12,764 nucleotides of DNA, taken from an uncultured Oscillospiraceae bacterium (GTDB lineage Bacteria > Bacillota > Clostridia > Oscillospirales > Oscillospiraceae). Below, one piece after another: positions 6,421 through 12,652 of the stretch (within the stretch, counting starts at the first letter, position 1; each line of letters starts with the position of its first letter). Where the stretch lies: contig CAAFLE010000017.1 in the NCBI GenBank assembly GCA_900763675.1, positions 1 through 12,764 on the forward strand, read 5' to 3'. The notes under the pieces are model-generated. The model did no database searches and was not told the origin of the DNA. It worked only from the letters and a program-made list of their open reading frames with translations. Position numbers and translations under genes: made by a program.

Positions 6421-7095
6421 ATGACAAAATATGGAATAAAACGCGCCTGCATCGCGCTGGCGGTGCTGTTTGCGGTCAACATTGCCGTGATCTCCTTTGC
6501 GCAGAAGGCGGACGCGGCGTCCTATAAGCGCGGCTCGACCGGGAGCGTCGTATCGGAGATTCAGCAGAAGCTCAAAAACTGGGGGTATTACAGCGCCGAC
6601 GTAGACGGTATCTACGGCAGCCGCACGGAGGCGGCGGTACTGCTCTTTCAGCAGAAAAACGGTCTTGCCGCCGACGGCAAGGCGGGGCAGGAGACGCTTG
6701 CGGCGCTCGGCATTTCGTCCGCGGGGCTGATCGAGCAGAATACCTCCGGCGACGTGGCGCTGCTCGCCCGGCTCATCTCCGCCGAGGCCCGCGGTGAGAG
6801 CTACGAGGGACAGGTCGCCGTCGGCGCGGTGGTTTTAAACCGCATTGCGCACCCGTCGTTCCCGAATACGCTCTCCGGCGTCATTTATCAGAACGGCGCG
6901 TTCTCCTGCCTGTATGACGGGCAGTTCGACCAGCCGGTCGCGCAGAGCGCCTACGCCGCCGCCCGCGACGCCATGAACGGCTACGACCCGACCGGCGGCG
7001 CGATCTATTACTTCAATCCCGCCACGGCGACGAATGCGTGGATCTGGTCGCGCCCACTCATCGTGCAGATCGGCAAGCACCGCTTCTGCGCCTGA
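6421..7095 (+). CDS. sleB: spore cortex-lytic enzyme SleB
   Basis: A 224-residue exported cell-wall hydrolase that in spore-formers degrades cortex peptidoglycan (muramic-delta-lactam containing) during germination. Residues 1-33 form a signal peptide: basic KYGIKR, a hydrophobic core, and a cleavage region AQKADA. Residues about 38-96 are a PG_binding_1 domain (GSVVSEIQQKLKNWGYY, VDGIYGSRTEAAV, FQQKNGLAADG). Residues about 112-222 are the Hydrolase_2 (SleB/CwlJ) catalytic domain, with LISAEARGES, where E122 matches the catalytic glutamate of Bacillus SleB, then VLNRI and the tail AIYYFNP with WIWSRP. The usual partner gene ypeB is not next to it here. Sporulation control by a forespore sigma factor is expected from the family, but I could not read a sigma-G box with confidence. 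Confidence 0.93.
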   Translation: MTKYGIKRACIALAVLFAVNIAVISFAQKADAASYKRGSTGSVVSEIQQKLKNWGYYSADVDGIYGSRTEAAVLLFQQKNGLAADGKAGQETLAALGISSAGLIEQNTSGDVALLARLISAEARGESYEGQVAVGAVVLNRIAHPSFPNTLSGVIYQNGAFSCLYDGQFDQPVAQSAYAAARDAMNGYDPTGGAIYYFNPATATNAWIWSRPLIVQIGKHRFCA

Positions 7096-7134
7096 AACCG
7101 GTGCGCCGGTTGCCTCCCTTGTGTAAAGGGAGGC
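7096..7134. repeat. two adjacent palindromes after sleB, possible fragment of a dispersed repeat
   Basis: Two perfect stem-loops stand side by side directly after the sleB stop: AACCGG (7096-7101) with CCGGTT (7106-7111), and GCCTCCCTT (7112-7120) with AAGGGAGGC (7126-7134). No T run follows, so neither is a classic terminator. The CCTCCCTT...AAGGGAGG core followed by GGTGGATGGC resembles, from general memory, short palindromic repeats that are numerous in Oscillospiraceae genomes. Only one copy is in this window, so the repeat call is inference. Confidence 0.45.
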
Positions 7135-7147
7135 GGTGGATGGCGTG

Positions 7148-7384
7148 ATGTATGACGACGACATGGGGCGCGATCCTCAGGCGCTGCTCCGGTTCTATCC
7201 GTTCCTCCGCAAGGGCAAGCTGCCCCAGACCAGCCAGATCAACGCGGCGCAGTACGTGGAGTTTTTCGTTTGTATCGAATGGACTTGCAGGGCGGGACCG
7301 ATGTGTCCCGCCCTGCGTTTTGCGATCCTGCGCTTGACGTGCCGCACCCTTGCAATCCGATGGAAATCGCGCTATACTACTTAA
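7148..7384 (+). CDS. short ORF of unknown function, possibly a truncated gene
   Basis: The frame has 78 codons and I do not recognise it. The first 40 residues look coding in composition (MYDDDMGRDPQAL, RFYPFLRKGKLP, QINAAQYVEFF). From about residue 43 onward the reading runs through a strong hairpin (7287-7316) and the next gene's promoter, with an unusual Cys-rich translation, so the real 3' end was probably lost or the ORF is a 5' fragment. Possible starts are GTG 7136 and ATG 7148; GGTGG eight bases before ATG 7148 is a weak ribosome binding site. The position directly after sleB is where ypeB is often found, but nothing here resembles YpeB. It may be chance. Confidence 0.3.
   Translation: MYDDDMGRDPQALLRFYPFLRKGKLPQTSQINAAQYVEFFVCIEWTCRAGPMCPALRFAILRLTCRTLAIRWKSRYTT
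7287..7320 (+). terminator. probable rho-independent terminator
   Basis: A perfect 12-base-pair stem, GCAGGGCGGGAC (7287-7298) with GTCCCGCCCTGC (7305-7316), has a six-base loop and is followed by G and four T. The T run is short, but the stem is very strong. It would end transcription from sleB and the short ORF. Confidence 0.7.
7350..7378 (+). promoter_or_regulatory. sigma-A promoter of the zinc-ribbon gene and DUF362 gene
   Basis: TTGCAA (7350-7355), a 17-base spacer and TATACT (7373-7378). A second -35-like TTGACG stands at 7334-7339 but is too far from this -10 box. The start codon is 38 bases downstream. Confidence 0.75.
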
Positions 7385-7400
7385 AAGATTTTATAGGTTT

Positions 7401-7409
7401 AAAGGGGGA
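7401..7409 (+). promoter_or_regulatory. ribosome binding site deciding a TTG start
   Basis: AAAGGGGGA stands six bases before TTG 7416. The only upstream in-frame ATG (7350) lies within the promoter's -35 box and cannot be on the transcript. Confidence 0.7.
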
Positions 7410-7415
7410 TTCCCG

Positions 7416-8165
7416 TTGAGCTTTTGCGATAAATGCGGCGCATACATCCCGATCGGGGACACGGTATGCCCCGCCTGCGGCTACGATCCGGAAGCCGAGG
7501 CGAAAAAGGCAAAGGAGGCGGCGGAACGCGCCGCCGCGGAGGAGCGCCGCCGTGCCGCCGAGCAGGCGCGGCTCGAGCGCGAGGAGACCGAGCGAAAGGC
7601 AAAGGAAGAGGCGGAGCGCAAAGCGAAGGAGGAAGCCGAGCGGCGCTATGCCGAACAGCGCCAGCGCTGGCAGCAGGACCCGTGGCAGCAGACGCACACC
7701 GGCGGACCCGCGCAGGGACAGTATACGTCCCAGCGCACGGCGGGCGCGTATCAGGCGCAGTACGCTTCGCAGCGCACCGGCACGGCGAGCGGGGAATACA
7801 AGGAAAAGAAGCGCTCGCCCATCGACGAGGAGATGCGCCGCCGGGCGTCCGAATCCGTAGACCGGCAGAAGCTCTCGGTATTTTCCTATCTCGGACCCTT
7901 CTGGCTCATCCCGGTCATTACGCAGAAAAAAGGCGACGATTTCATGCGCTTCCACACGGAGCAGGGGCTGGGGCTAATCGTTTTCTACCTGCTGACCTTA
8001 CTGCTCGGCAAGATCTGGGGCTGGGTCGGTACGGTCGGCAGCATCATCTGCGTGATCGGCACGATCAAGGGCATTGTAAGCGTTCTGAATGGCAAACGCG
8101 ATCCTCTGCCGGTCATCGGCGACATCGTTCGGGCGGTCAAGGAAAAAATGGCAAAACGCAAATAA
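7416..8165 (+). CDS. zinc-ribbon, coiled-coil and DUF4870/Tic20-like membrane protein
   Basis: A 249-residue protein with three clear parts and no established function. Residues 4-21 form a CxxC-x10-CxxC zinc ribbon (C4, C7, C18, C21) ending in PACGYDP. Residues about 26-88 are almost wholly Ala, Glu, Lys and Arg, with repeats of the type KAKEEAER, and should form a long charged helix or coiled coil. A Gln, Thr and Gly-rich linker (about 89-130) leads to a membrane domain from about 154: a first hydrophobic stretch SYLGPFWLIPVI, the DUF4870-like signature RFHTEQGLGL (178-187), and a long hydrophobic region to about 228. A basic tail closes it. The start is TTG 7416. The following gene's ribosome binding site overlaps its stop codon (TAAGGAGG), so the two are one operon. 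Confidence 0.8.
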   Translation: MSFCDKCGAYIPIGDTVCPACGYDPEAEAKKAKEAAERAAAEERRRAAEQARLEREETERKAKEEAERKAKEEAERRYAEQRQRWQQDPWQQTHTGGPAQGQYTSQRTAGAYQAQYASQRTGTASGEYKEKKRSPIDEEMRRRASESVDRQKLSVFSYLGPFWLIPVITQKKGDDFMRFHTEQGLGLIVFYLLTLLLGKIWGWVGTVGSIICVIGTIKGIVSVLNGKRDPLPVIGDIVRAVKEKMAKRK

Positions 8166-8177
8166 GGAGGACATGGT

Positions 8178-9059
8178 ATGAAGCCTACCGTTTATTTCTC
8201 CCGTGAGATCACGCCGGAAAAGGTGCTGGAGCTGTATCGCGCTCTCGGCAGGGAGCTTCCGGGCAAGGTCGCGGTCAAGGTGCATTCCGGCGAGGAGGGC
8301 AACCAGAACTTCCTCCATCCCGATTTTTGGAAGAGCGTTGTAGACGCGGTGAACGGCACCGTCGTCGAGTGCAACACGGCATATGCCGGTTCGCGCAACT
8401 ATACCGAGCAGCACCGCCGTCTGCTGCGCAAGCACGGCTGGTCGGAGGTGTTCGACGTGGATATTCTCGACGCCGAGGGTCCCGATCTCGAGCTGCCCAT
8501 CCCGAACGGCGGCGTGCTGAAAAAGGACATTGTCGGCAAGGACATCGAGAACTATGATTCGATGCTCGTTCTCTCCCACTTTAAGGGTCATCCGATGGGC
8601 GGCTACGGCGGAGCGCTCAAGCAGCTCTCCATCGGCTGCGCCTCCACGGCGGGCAAGGCGTGGATCCATTCCGGCGGCACGACGGCCGACCAGAGCAAAT
8701 TCCAGGACAGCCTTCCGCCGCAGGACGTGTTTCTGGAGTGCATGGCGGACGCGGCGAGCGCCGTTGTGGATCACTTCCACGGCAATATGGCGTTTGTGAA
8801 CGTGATGAAAAACCTCTCCGTGGACTGCGACTGCTGCGCCGTGGCGGAGGACCCCTGCATGAAGGACATCGGTATTCTGGCGTCGCTCGACCCGGTAGCG
8901 GTCGATCAGGCGTGCATTGATCTCGTTTATGCCGCGACGGACGACCCCGGACAGAAGCACTTCATCGAGCGCGTGGAGTCTCGCCACGGCGTCCACACGA
9001 TCGAGTGCGCCGCCGCGCTCGGCGTCGGCAGCCGCGAGTACGAGCTGGTCGAGCTTTAA
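8178..9059 (+). CDS. DUF362 domain-containing protein without ferredoxin domain
   Basis: A 293-residue protein of the DUF362 family, common in anaerobes and often annotated as an iron-sulphur-centre protein; its reaction is unknown. Family marks are VKVHSGEEGNQNFLHPDF (about 34-51), VLSHFKGHPMGGYGGALKQLSIG (about 132-154), a conserved Cys cluster C217-D-C219-C220 followed by C227, and KDIGILASLDPVAVDQACIDLV after it. Many relatives carry a pair of 4Fe-4S ferredoxin motifs inserted or at the C-terminus; none is present here, and the protein ends soon after the core. AAGGAGG (8164-8170) shares bases with the stop of the previous gene and stands seven bases before ATG 8178. A nearer ATG at 8173 is in another frame and too close. 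Confidence 0.88.
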   Translation: MKPTVYFSREITPEKVLELYRALGRELPGKVAVKVHSGEEGNQNFLHPDFWKSVVDAVNGTVVECNTAYAGSRNYTEQHRRLLRKHGWSEVFDVDILDAEGPDLELPIPNGGVLKKDIVGKDIENYDSMLVLSHFKGHPMGGYGGALKQLSIGCASTAGKAWIHSGGTTADQSKFQDSLPPQDVFLECMADAASAVVDHFHGNMAFVNVMKNLSVDCDCCAVAEDPCMKDIGILASLDPVAVDQACIDLVYAATDDPGQKHFIERVESRHGVHTIECAAALGVGSREYELVEL

Positions 9060-9064
9060 AGTCT

Positions 9065-9100
9065 GCGGGCGCCGGGGGAATTGACAACCCCGGCGCCCGC
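9065..9100. terminator. strong hairpin after the DUF362 gene, shared with the next promoter
   Basis: A perfect 13-base-pair GC stem (9065-9077 with 9088-9100) has a ten-base loop, GAATTGACAA. It starts six bases after the DUF362 stop. It is followed by ATGATAAAAT rather than a T run, so termination may be inefficient. The loop contains the -35 box of the following promoter. Confidence 0.6.
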
Positions 9101-9110
9101 ATGATAAAAT
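9081..9110 (+). promoter_or_regulatory. sigma-A promoter of the yitT-family gene
   Basis: TTGACA (9081-9086), an 18-base spacer and TAAAAT (9105-9110). The -35 box lies exactly in the loop of the preceding hairpin, and the whole 3' arm of that hairpin forms most of the spacer. Confidence 0.7.
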
Positions 9111-9127
9111 ATTTAAATATACAAAGT

Positions 9128-9157
9128 GCGGATACGGAAACGACGTTTCGTATCCGC
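9128..9157 (+). promoter_or_regulatory. leader hairpin before the yitT-family gene
   Basis: The stem GCGGATACG (9128-9136) with CGTATCCGC (9149-9157) continues, past a one-base bulge, as AAAC (9138-9141) with GTTT (9145-9148), leaving a GAC loop. Only TTT follows, so it is more likely a structured 5' untranslated region or weak attenuator than a strong terminator. It ends nine bases before the ribosome binding region. Confidence 0.55.
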
Positions 9158-9183
9158 TTTCCCGTTAAAAGGAGGGGTTTGCC

Positions 9184-10071
9184 GTGGGAAAGCTGTTCGG
9201 GAAAACGTGGATGTTTGATACGCTCGTGGAGATCGTCGGGAGCATTCTGACCGGCGTCGCCATCTATAATTTTGCGCTGCCCGCCAAGTTCCCGATGACG
9301 GGCTTTTCCGGTCTGGCGCTCATTTTGTACCGGCTGTTCGATCTGCCCATCGGCGTGATGACCATCGTTCTCAATATCCCGGTTGCGATCCTCTGCTACC
9401 GGATGCTCGGGCGGCGGTTTTTCCTTTGCAGCGTGCGGTGCATGATCCTCTCGTCGCTTTTTATCGACTACATAGCGCCGCTCCTGCCGCTCTACACCGG
9501 CGAGCGGCTCATCGCCGCCATATGCGCGGGCGTACTCGGCGGGCTGGGCTATGCGCTCATTTATATGCGCAATTCCTCTACCGGCGGCGCGGACTTCATC
9601 ACGCTCGCGCTCAAGGCAAAGCACCCGCATATGCCGCTCGGGCGGTTCATCGTTCTCACGGACGGCATTGTCGTGCTGCTCGGCGGCATCATTTTCCATG
9701 ACTTTGACGGCATTGTTTACGGCATGATGATTGACCTTATTTTTGCCGTGATCGCCGATAAGATCATGTATGGCGCCAATGCCGGCAAGCTCGCGCTCAT
9801 CGTTACGAACCACGGCAAGGCGGTCACGGACCGGATCGACGAGCTGTGCGGCCGCGGCACAACGATCATCGATGCCCGCGGCGGCTTCCGGCAGGACCGC
9901 CGCGATGTGGTAATGTGCGCCTGCTCCGGCAAGGAGATGTTTGCCATCACCCGCGAGGTGAAGCTGCTCGACCCGACGTCGTTCACGGTCATTCTGGAAT
10001 CCAACGAGGTCCACGGCGAGGGCTTCCGGATGCTCCGCGTGGCGCAGCCGGAGTCCCCAAAGGAAGAATAA
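9184..10071 (+). CDS. YitT family membrane protein (DUF161/DUF2179)
   Basis: A 295-residue integral membrane protein of the YitT family, widespread in Firmicutes in several copies per genome; no transport substrate is firmly established. About five to six membrane segments lie in residues 13-200: GSILTGVAIYNFALPAKF with the following MTGFSGLALIL, GVMTIVLNIPVAILCY, then RLIAAICAGVLGGLGYALIY and the conserved SSTGGADFI, VLTDGIVVLLGGIIF, and GMMIDLIFAVIADKIMYG. Residues about 208-280 form the soluble DUF2179 domain, including RGTTIIDARGGF and ITREVKLLDPTSFTVI. The GTG start at 9184 follows GGAGGGG (9171-9177) by six bases. The gene has its own promoter and structured leader, and runs convergently into the minus-strand operon with only 48 bases between stop codons. 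Confidence 0.9.
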   Translation: MGKLFGKTWMFDTLVEIVGSILTGVAIYNFALPAKFPMTGFSGLALILYRLFDLPIGVMTIVLNIPVAILCYRMLGRRFFLCSVRCMILSSLFIDYIAPLLPLYTGERLIAAICAGVLGGLGYALIYMRNSSTGGADFITLALKAKHPHMPLGRFIVLTDGIVVLLGGIIFHDFDGIVYGMMIDLIFAVIADKIMYGANAGKLALIVTNHGKAVTDRIDELCGRGTTIIDARGGFRQDRRDVVMCACSGKEMFAITREVKLLDPTSFTVILESNEVHGEGFRMLRVAQPESPKEE

Positions 10072-10119
10072 ACGCAGAAAAACGCAGAGAATCCCCGCAT
10101 TTATTGATGATATTGCACG

Positions 10120-11112
10120 TCAAATGAGATCCAGCTCCGTGCCGACGCCCTGTGCCGCGGCTTTTTCCAGCAGCCGCTGCCCGATGGCGACGTCGAACGC
10201 GCCCATGCCCATGTGCGTGTAGAGAAGGATCTCGCTGTCGCTTTCTCTGCCGGGGAGCTTTCCCGCGGCGATCTCGCCGAGCGTGCCGTATACCTTCTCC
10301 GGCGGAAGCTGTCCGGCGAAGGAGCGGTCCTCCAGAATCTGGAGCGTGTCCGAGAGCCGGTGACCGAGTACCCACTTGTCCGCCGTGTCCAGAATCTGCG
10401 TGCCGAACTCATAAAACGACGTCATGGAGCTGACAAAGCAGCCGGCAGGGAGACGCTTCGCGTCGAGGAACGGCTCGCCGCGGTGGGCGGTCGTGGTGAG
10501 GAGAATGTCGCAGCCGTCGTACAGCTCGTCTGCCTTGCCGCAGAGCGTAAGCCGGGCGCGGAGAGCGCCGAGCGAGGCGGCAAAGGCGTCCTTCTTATCC
10601 GCAAGGTGTGGAGACCATACGCGGATCTCGTCGAGATCGAACGCGGCGTCGAACGACTGGATGCCGGCTTTCGCCTGCGCTCCGGAGCCGGTGACGCACA
10701 GAACACGGCTGGACTTCTTCGCGAGATATTTTGCCGCCACAACGCCGTGACCGCCGGCGGTGCGCATGGCGGTGACGGTCGTGGCGTCCATCACGCCGGT
10801 CGGAAGCCCGGTGGCAGCGTCGCTGATGATGAGAAGCTGTGCCCAGAGCTGCGGAATGCCGTCCGGCTTGAACGGATACGAGCGCATCCATTTCATGCCG
10901 GCGACGCCCATGTCGCGCAGATAGCCCGGCATCGCCATGAGCATACTGCGCCCGTCGTCCATGCGGATGGGGTCCTTTTTCGGCGTGATGAGATCGCCGC
11001 GTCCGTCGCTGCGGAATACGGCGTCTACCGCTTCGACCACGTCGCTCCATGTGAGCAGTGCCTCGGTCTGGGTTTTGCTGAGAAAGCGGATGGGAACGGG
11101 ATGCTCTGCCAT
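10120..11112 (-). CDS. ornithine cyclodeaminase / mu-crystallin family protein
   Basis: A 330-residue NAD(P)-binding protein. Known family members deaminate ornithine to proline or reduce cyclic and linear imino acids, so the product name does not fix the reaction. K74 (GMKWM) and R117 (TAMRTAGG) keep the 43-residue spacing of the substrate-binding K69 and R112 of Pseudomonas ornithine cyclodeaminase. The Rossmann loop is VTGSGAQA (from 140, GSGAQ at 142-146). Where the cyclodeaminases carry the catalytic Asp (D228 there), this protein reads SMTSFYE, apparently with Ser. ATG 11112 begins one base after the stop of the upstream racemase gene and has no strong ribosome binding site, suggesting translational coupling; a start at 11166 would run 53 bases into that gene. 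It is the last gene of the operon. Confidence 0.88.
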   Translation of the reverse strand: MAEHPVPIRFLSKTQTEALLTWSDVVEAVDAVFRSDGRGDLITPKKDPIRMDDGRSMLMAMPGYLRDMGVAGMKWMRSYPFKPDGIPQLWAQLLIISDAATGLPTGVMDATTVTAMRTAGGHGVVAAKYLAKKSSRVLCVTGSGAQAKAGIQSFDAAFDLDEIRVWSPHLADKKDAFAASLGALRARLTLCGKADELYDGCDILLTTTAHRGEPFLDAKRLPAGCFVSSMTSFYEFGTQILDTADKWVLGHRLSDTLQILEDRSFAGQLPPEKVYGTLGEIAAGKLPGRESDSEILLYTHMGMGAFDVAIGQRLLEKAAAQGVGTELDLI

Positions 11113-11113
11113 A

Positions 11114-11839
11114 TCAGTGCAGACCGAGCCGGCCAAGCTCCGGCATCTTCGTGCCGACGCCGGCATAGCGCAGCGACGCCCAGATGCTCGCCTGGTTGCT
11201 CGTAACGACGGGCAGACCGAAATCCTCTTCCATATAGGGGATCATGCGGATGACGTCAAGCGCGGTGCAGCTGATGAAAATGCCGTCGGCGCCTTCGATG
11301 TCGAGCTTTTTGACCTGCTGATAGACAAATTCCGGGGTGAGGGTGGGGATGTAATTCCGCTCGGGGTTCATATCCACGATGGTCGTCACGCCGACGCCGT
11401 TCTTCTCGAGAAACAGCTTTTCCGCGTCGTTCGTCGCCTGCGGATACGGAGTGATGACGGCGAGACGGTGCATATTCATCTCTGCAAACGCTTCGAGAAT
11501 GGCGGTGCTGGTCGTGAGACCGCGGCTGCCGGTAACGTCCTCGATGATCTTCACGCATTCCTTGTCAAATGTGGGACCGCCGATGAGACTGCCGGAGGTG
11601 CAGGCGAAAATCACGACGTCCTGCTTGTCGCGGGGATCGTAGAAGCGGCGGCAGCCTTCTTCCAGACCGCTTGCCATCATCTTCAGGTTTTCCGGGGTAG
11701 GACCGGCGCCGGGCTTGCCCCAGGGGATGTGCATCGTGCTGATGCCGACGCCCTTGGGAGCATAATTGTTGAAGTCGTTTTCTACGGTAATGGCGGGACC
11801 AGGGCAGACCGCGCCGATATTTGCACGCCAGTTCAGCAT
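11114..11839 (-). CDS. Asp/Glu racemase superfamily protein (maleate isomerase / AMDase-like), copy 2
   Basis: A 241-residue cofactor-free enzyme of the Asp/Glu racemase superfamily, in the branch containing maleate cis-trans isomerases, arylmalonate decarboxylases and EutA. The two catalytic-type cysteines are both present: C80 in FACTSGSLIGG and C191 in ISCTALDV. Arylmalonate decarboxylases keep only the second Cys, so an isomerase or racemase is more likely. Other marks are VCPGPAITVENDF at the N-terminus, TPYPQATN in the middle and VVTSNQASIW near the end. It is a gapless paralogue of the gene directly upstream, with about 61% identical residues by my count and the same length. AAGGAAG stands about nine bases before the ATG. 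The substrate is unknown; a dicarboxylate or amino acid derivative is the family expectation. Confidence 0.87.
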   Translation of the reverse strand: MLNWRANIGAVCPGPAITVENDFNNYAPKGVGISTMHIPWGKPGAGPTPENLKMMASGLEEGCRRFYDPRDKQDVVIFACTSGSLIGGPTFDKECVKIIEDVTGSRGLTTSTAILEAFAEMNMHRLAVITPYPQATNDAEKLFLEKNGVGVTTIVDMNPERNYIPTLTPEFVYQQVKKLDIEGADGIFISCTALDVIRMIPYMEEDFGLPVVTSNQASIWASLRYAGVGTKMPELGRLGLH

Positions 11840-11864
11840 AGCTTATCTTCCTTTCCAGTCAAAA

Positions 11865-12590
11865 TCAAAGAGTGAACAGTTTGCCGAGCTCGGGGATCTT
11901 CGTGCCGACTCTCGCCAGACGCAGGCACGCCCACAGGCTCGCCTGGTTGCTGGTGATAACGGGGATGCCGAAGTCCTCCTCCATCGCGGAGATGACGCTC
12001 AGACAGTTCAGACCGGTGCAGCTCACGAAAAGCGCCTCGGCGCCGTCCTTGCAGATCTTCTTCGCCTGCTGGTAAACGCGGATTGGCTCGATCGTGGGGA
12101 TATACTGCCGCTGGGGGTTGAGATCCATCAGCTCCGTGATATGAACGCCGTTTTTCTCCATAAAGTCGCGCTCGGCTTCGTTCGTCGCGGCGGGGTAGGG
12201 GGCGAGCAGCGCCACGTTGGAAGCGCCCAGCTTTTTGAGACCTTCCAGAATCGCCGTCGTGGTGGTCATGCCCTTGGAGCCGGTGGTGCGCTCGATCAGC
12301 TCGATGCATTCCTTATCATAGGTCGGACCGCCGATGAGACTGCCGGAGGTGCAGCCGAAGATGATGACGTCCTGCTTGAGCCGGGTGTCCTCGTACTGAC
12401 GACAGCCGGTCTCCAGATTCGCCGCCATGCCCTTGAGCTTTTCGGGCGTGGGGTCGCCGCCGGTCTGTCCCCAGCTGATGTGCATGGAGCTGATGCCGAC
12501 GCCTTCCGGGGCGTAATGGTTAAAGTCATTCTCCGCGGTGCAGGCAGGACCCGGGCAGATCAGCCCGATTTTTGCACGCCAATACAGCAT
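11865..12590 (-). CDS. Asp/Glu racemase superfamily protein (maleate isomerase / AMDase-like), copy 1
   Basis: First gene of the minus-strand operon, 241 residues, with the same fold and marks as its neighbour: LICPGPACTAENDF at the N-terminus, C80 in FGCTSGSLIGG, APYPAATN, C191 in VSCTGLNC, and VITSNQASLW. Both cysteines needed for two-base racemisation or isomerisation are kept. The start is ATG 12590, preceded by AAAGGATGATATT, which gives a reasonable ribosome binding site; the open frame continues back to 12683 only through the leader hairpin, and the alignment with the second copy begins exactly at this ATG. The gap to the next gene is 25 bases. The two copies differ most around residues 41-70 and 117-130, which may reflect different substrates or a heteromeric enzyme. 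Confidence 0.87.
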   Translation of the reverse strand: MLYWRAKIGLICPGPACTAENDFNHYAPEGVGISSMHISWGQTGGDPTPEKLKGMAANLETGCRQYEDTRLKQDVIIFGCTSGSLIGGPTYDKECIELIERTTGSKGMTTTTAILEGLKKLGASNVALLAPYPAATNEAERDFMEKNGVHITELMDLNPQRQYIPTIEPIRVYQQAKKICKDGAEALFVSCTGLNCLSVISAMEEDFGIPVITSNQASLWACLRLARVGTKIPELGKLFTL

Positions 12591-12612
12591 AATATCATCC
12601 TTTCTTTCTTTT

Positions 12613-12643
12613 CCGCGCCGGACGCCGCCCGGCGCGGTTTTTT
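12613..12643. promoter_or_regulatory. GC hairpin in the leader of the racemase operon, terminator-like on the opposite strand
   Basis: The stem CCGCGCCGG (12613-12621) with CCGGCGCGG (12629-12637) has a seven-base loop. Read on the plus strand it is followed by six T (12638-12643), as in a rho-independent terminator, but no plus-strand gene ends here. Read on the minus strand it lies near the 5' end of the operon mRNA, just before the purine-rich ribosome binding region. It may protect the mRNA end or stop antisense transcription. Confidence 0.6.
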
Positions 12644-12652
12644 GACGAAATA

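Noticed and set aside
7112..7134. The GCCTCCCTT palindrome as a rho-independent terminator of sleB
   Set aside because: No T run follows on either strand; the hairpin at 7287-7316 is a better terminator.
10072..10119. A bidirectional terminator between the convergent yitT-family gene and the cyclodeaminase-family gene
   Set aside because: The 48 bases hold no stem of useful length and no T or A run in the right place.
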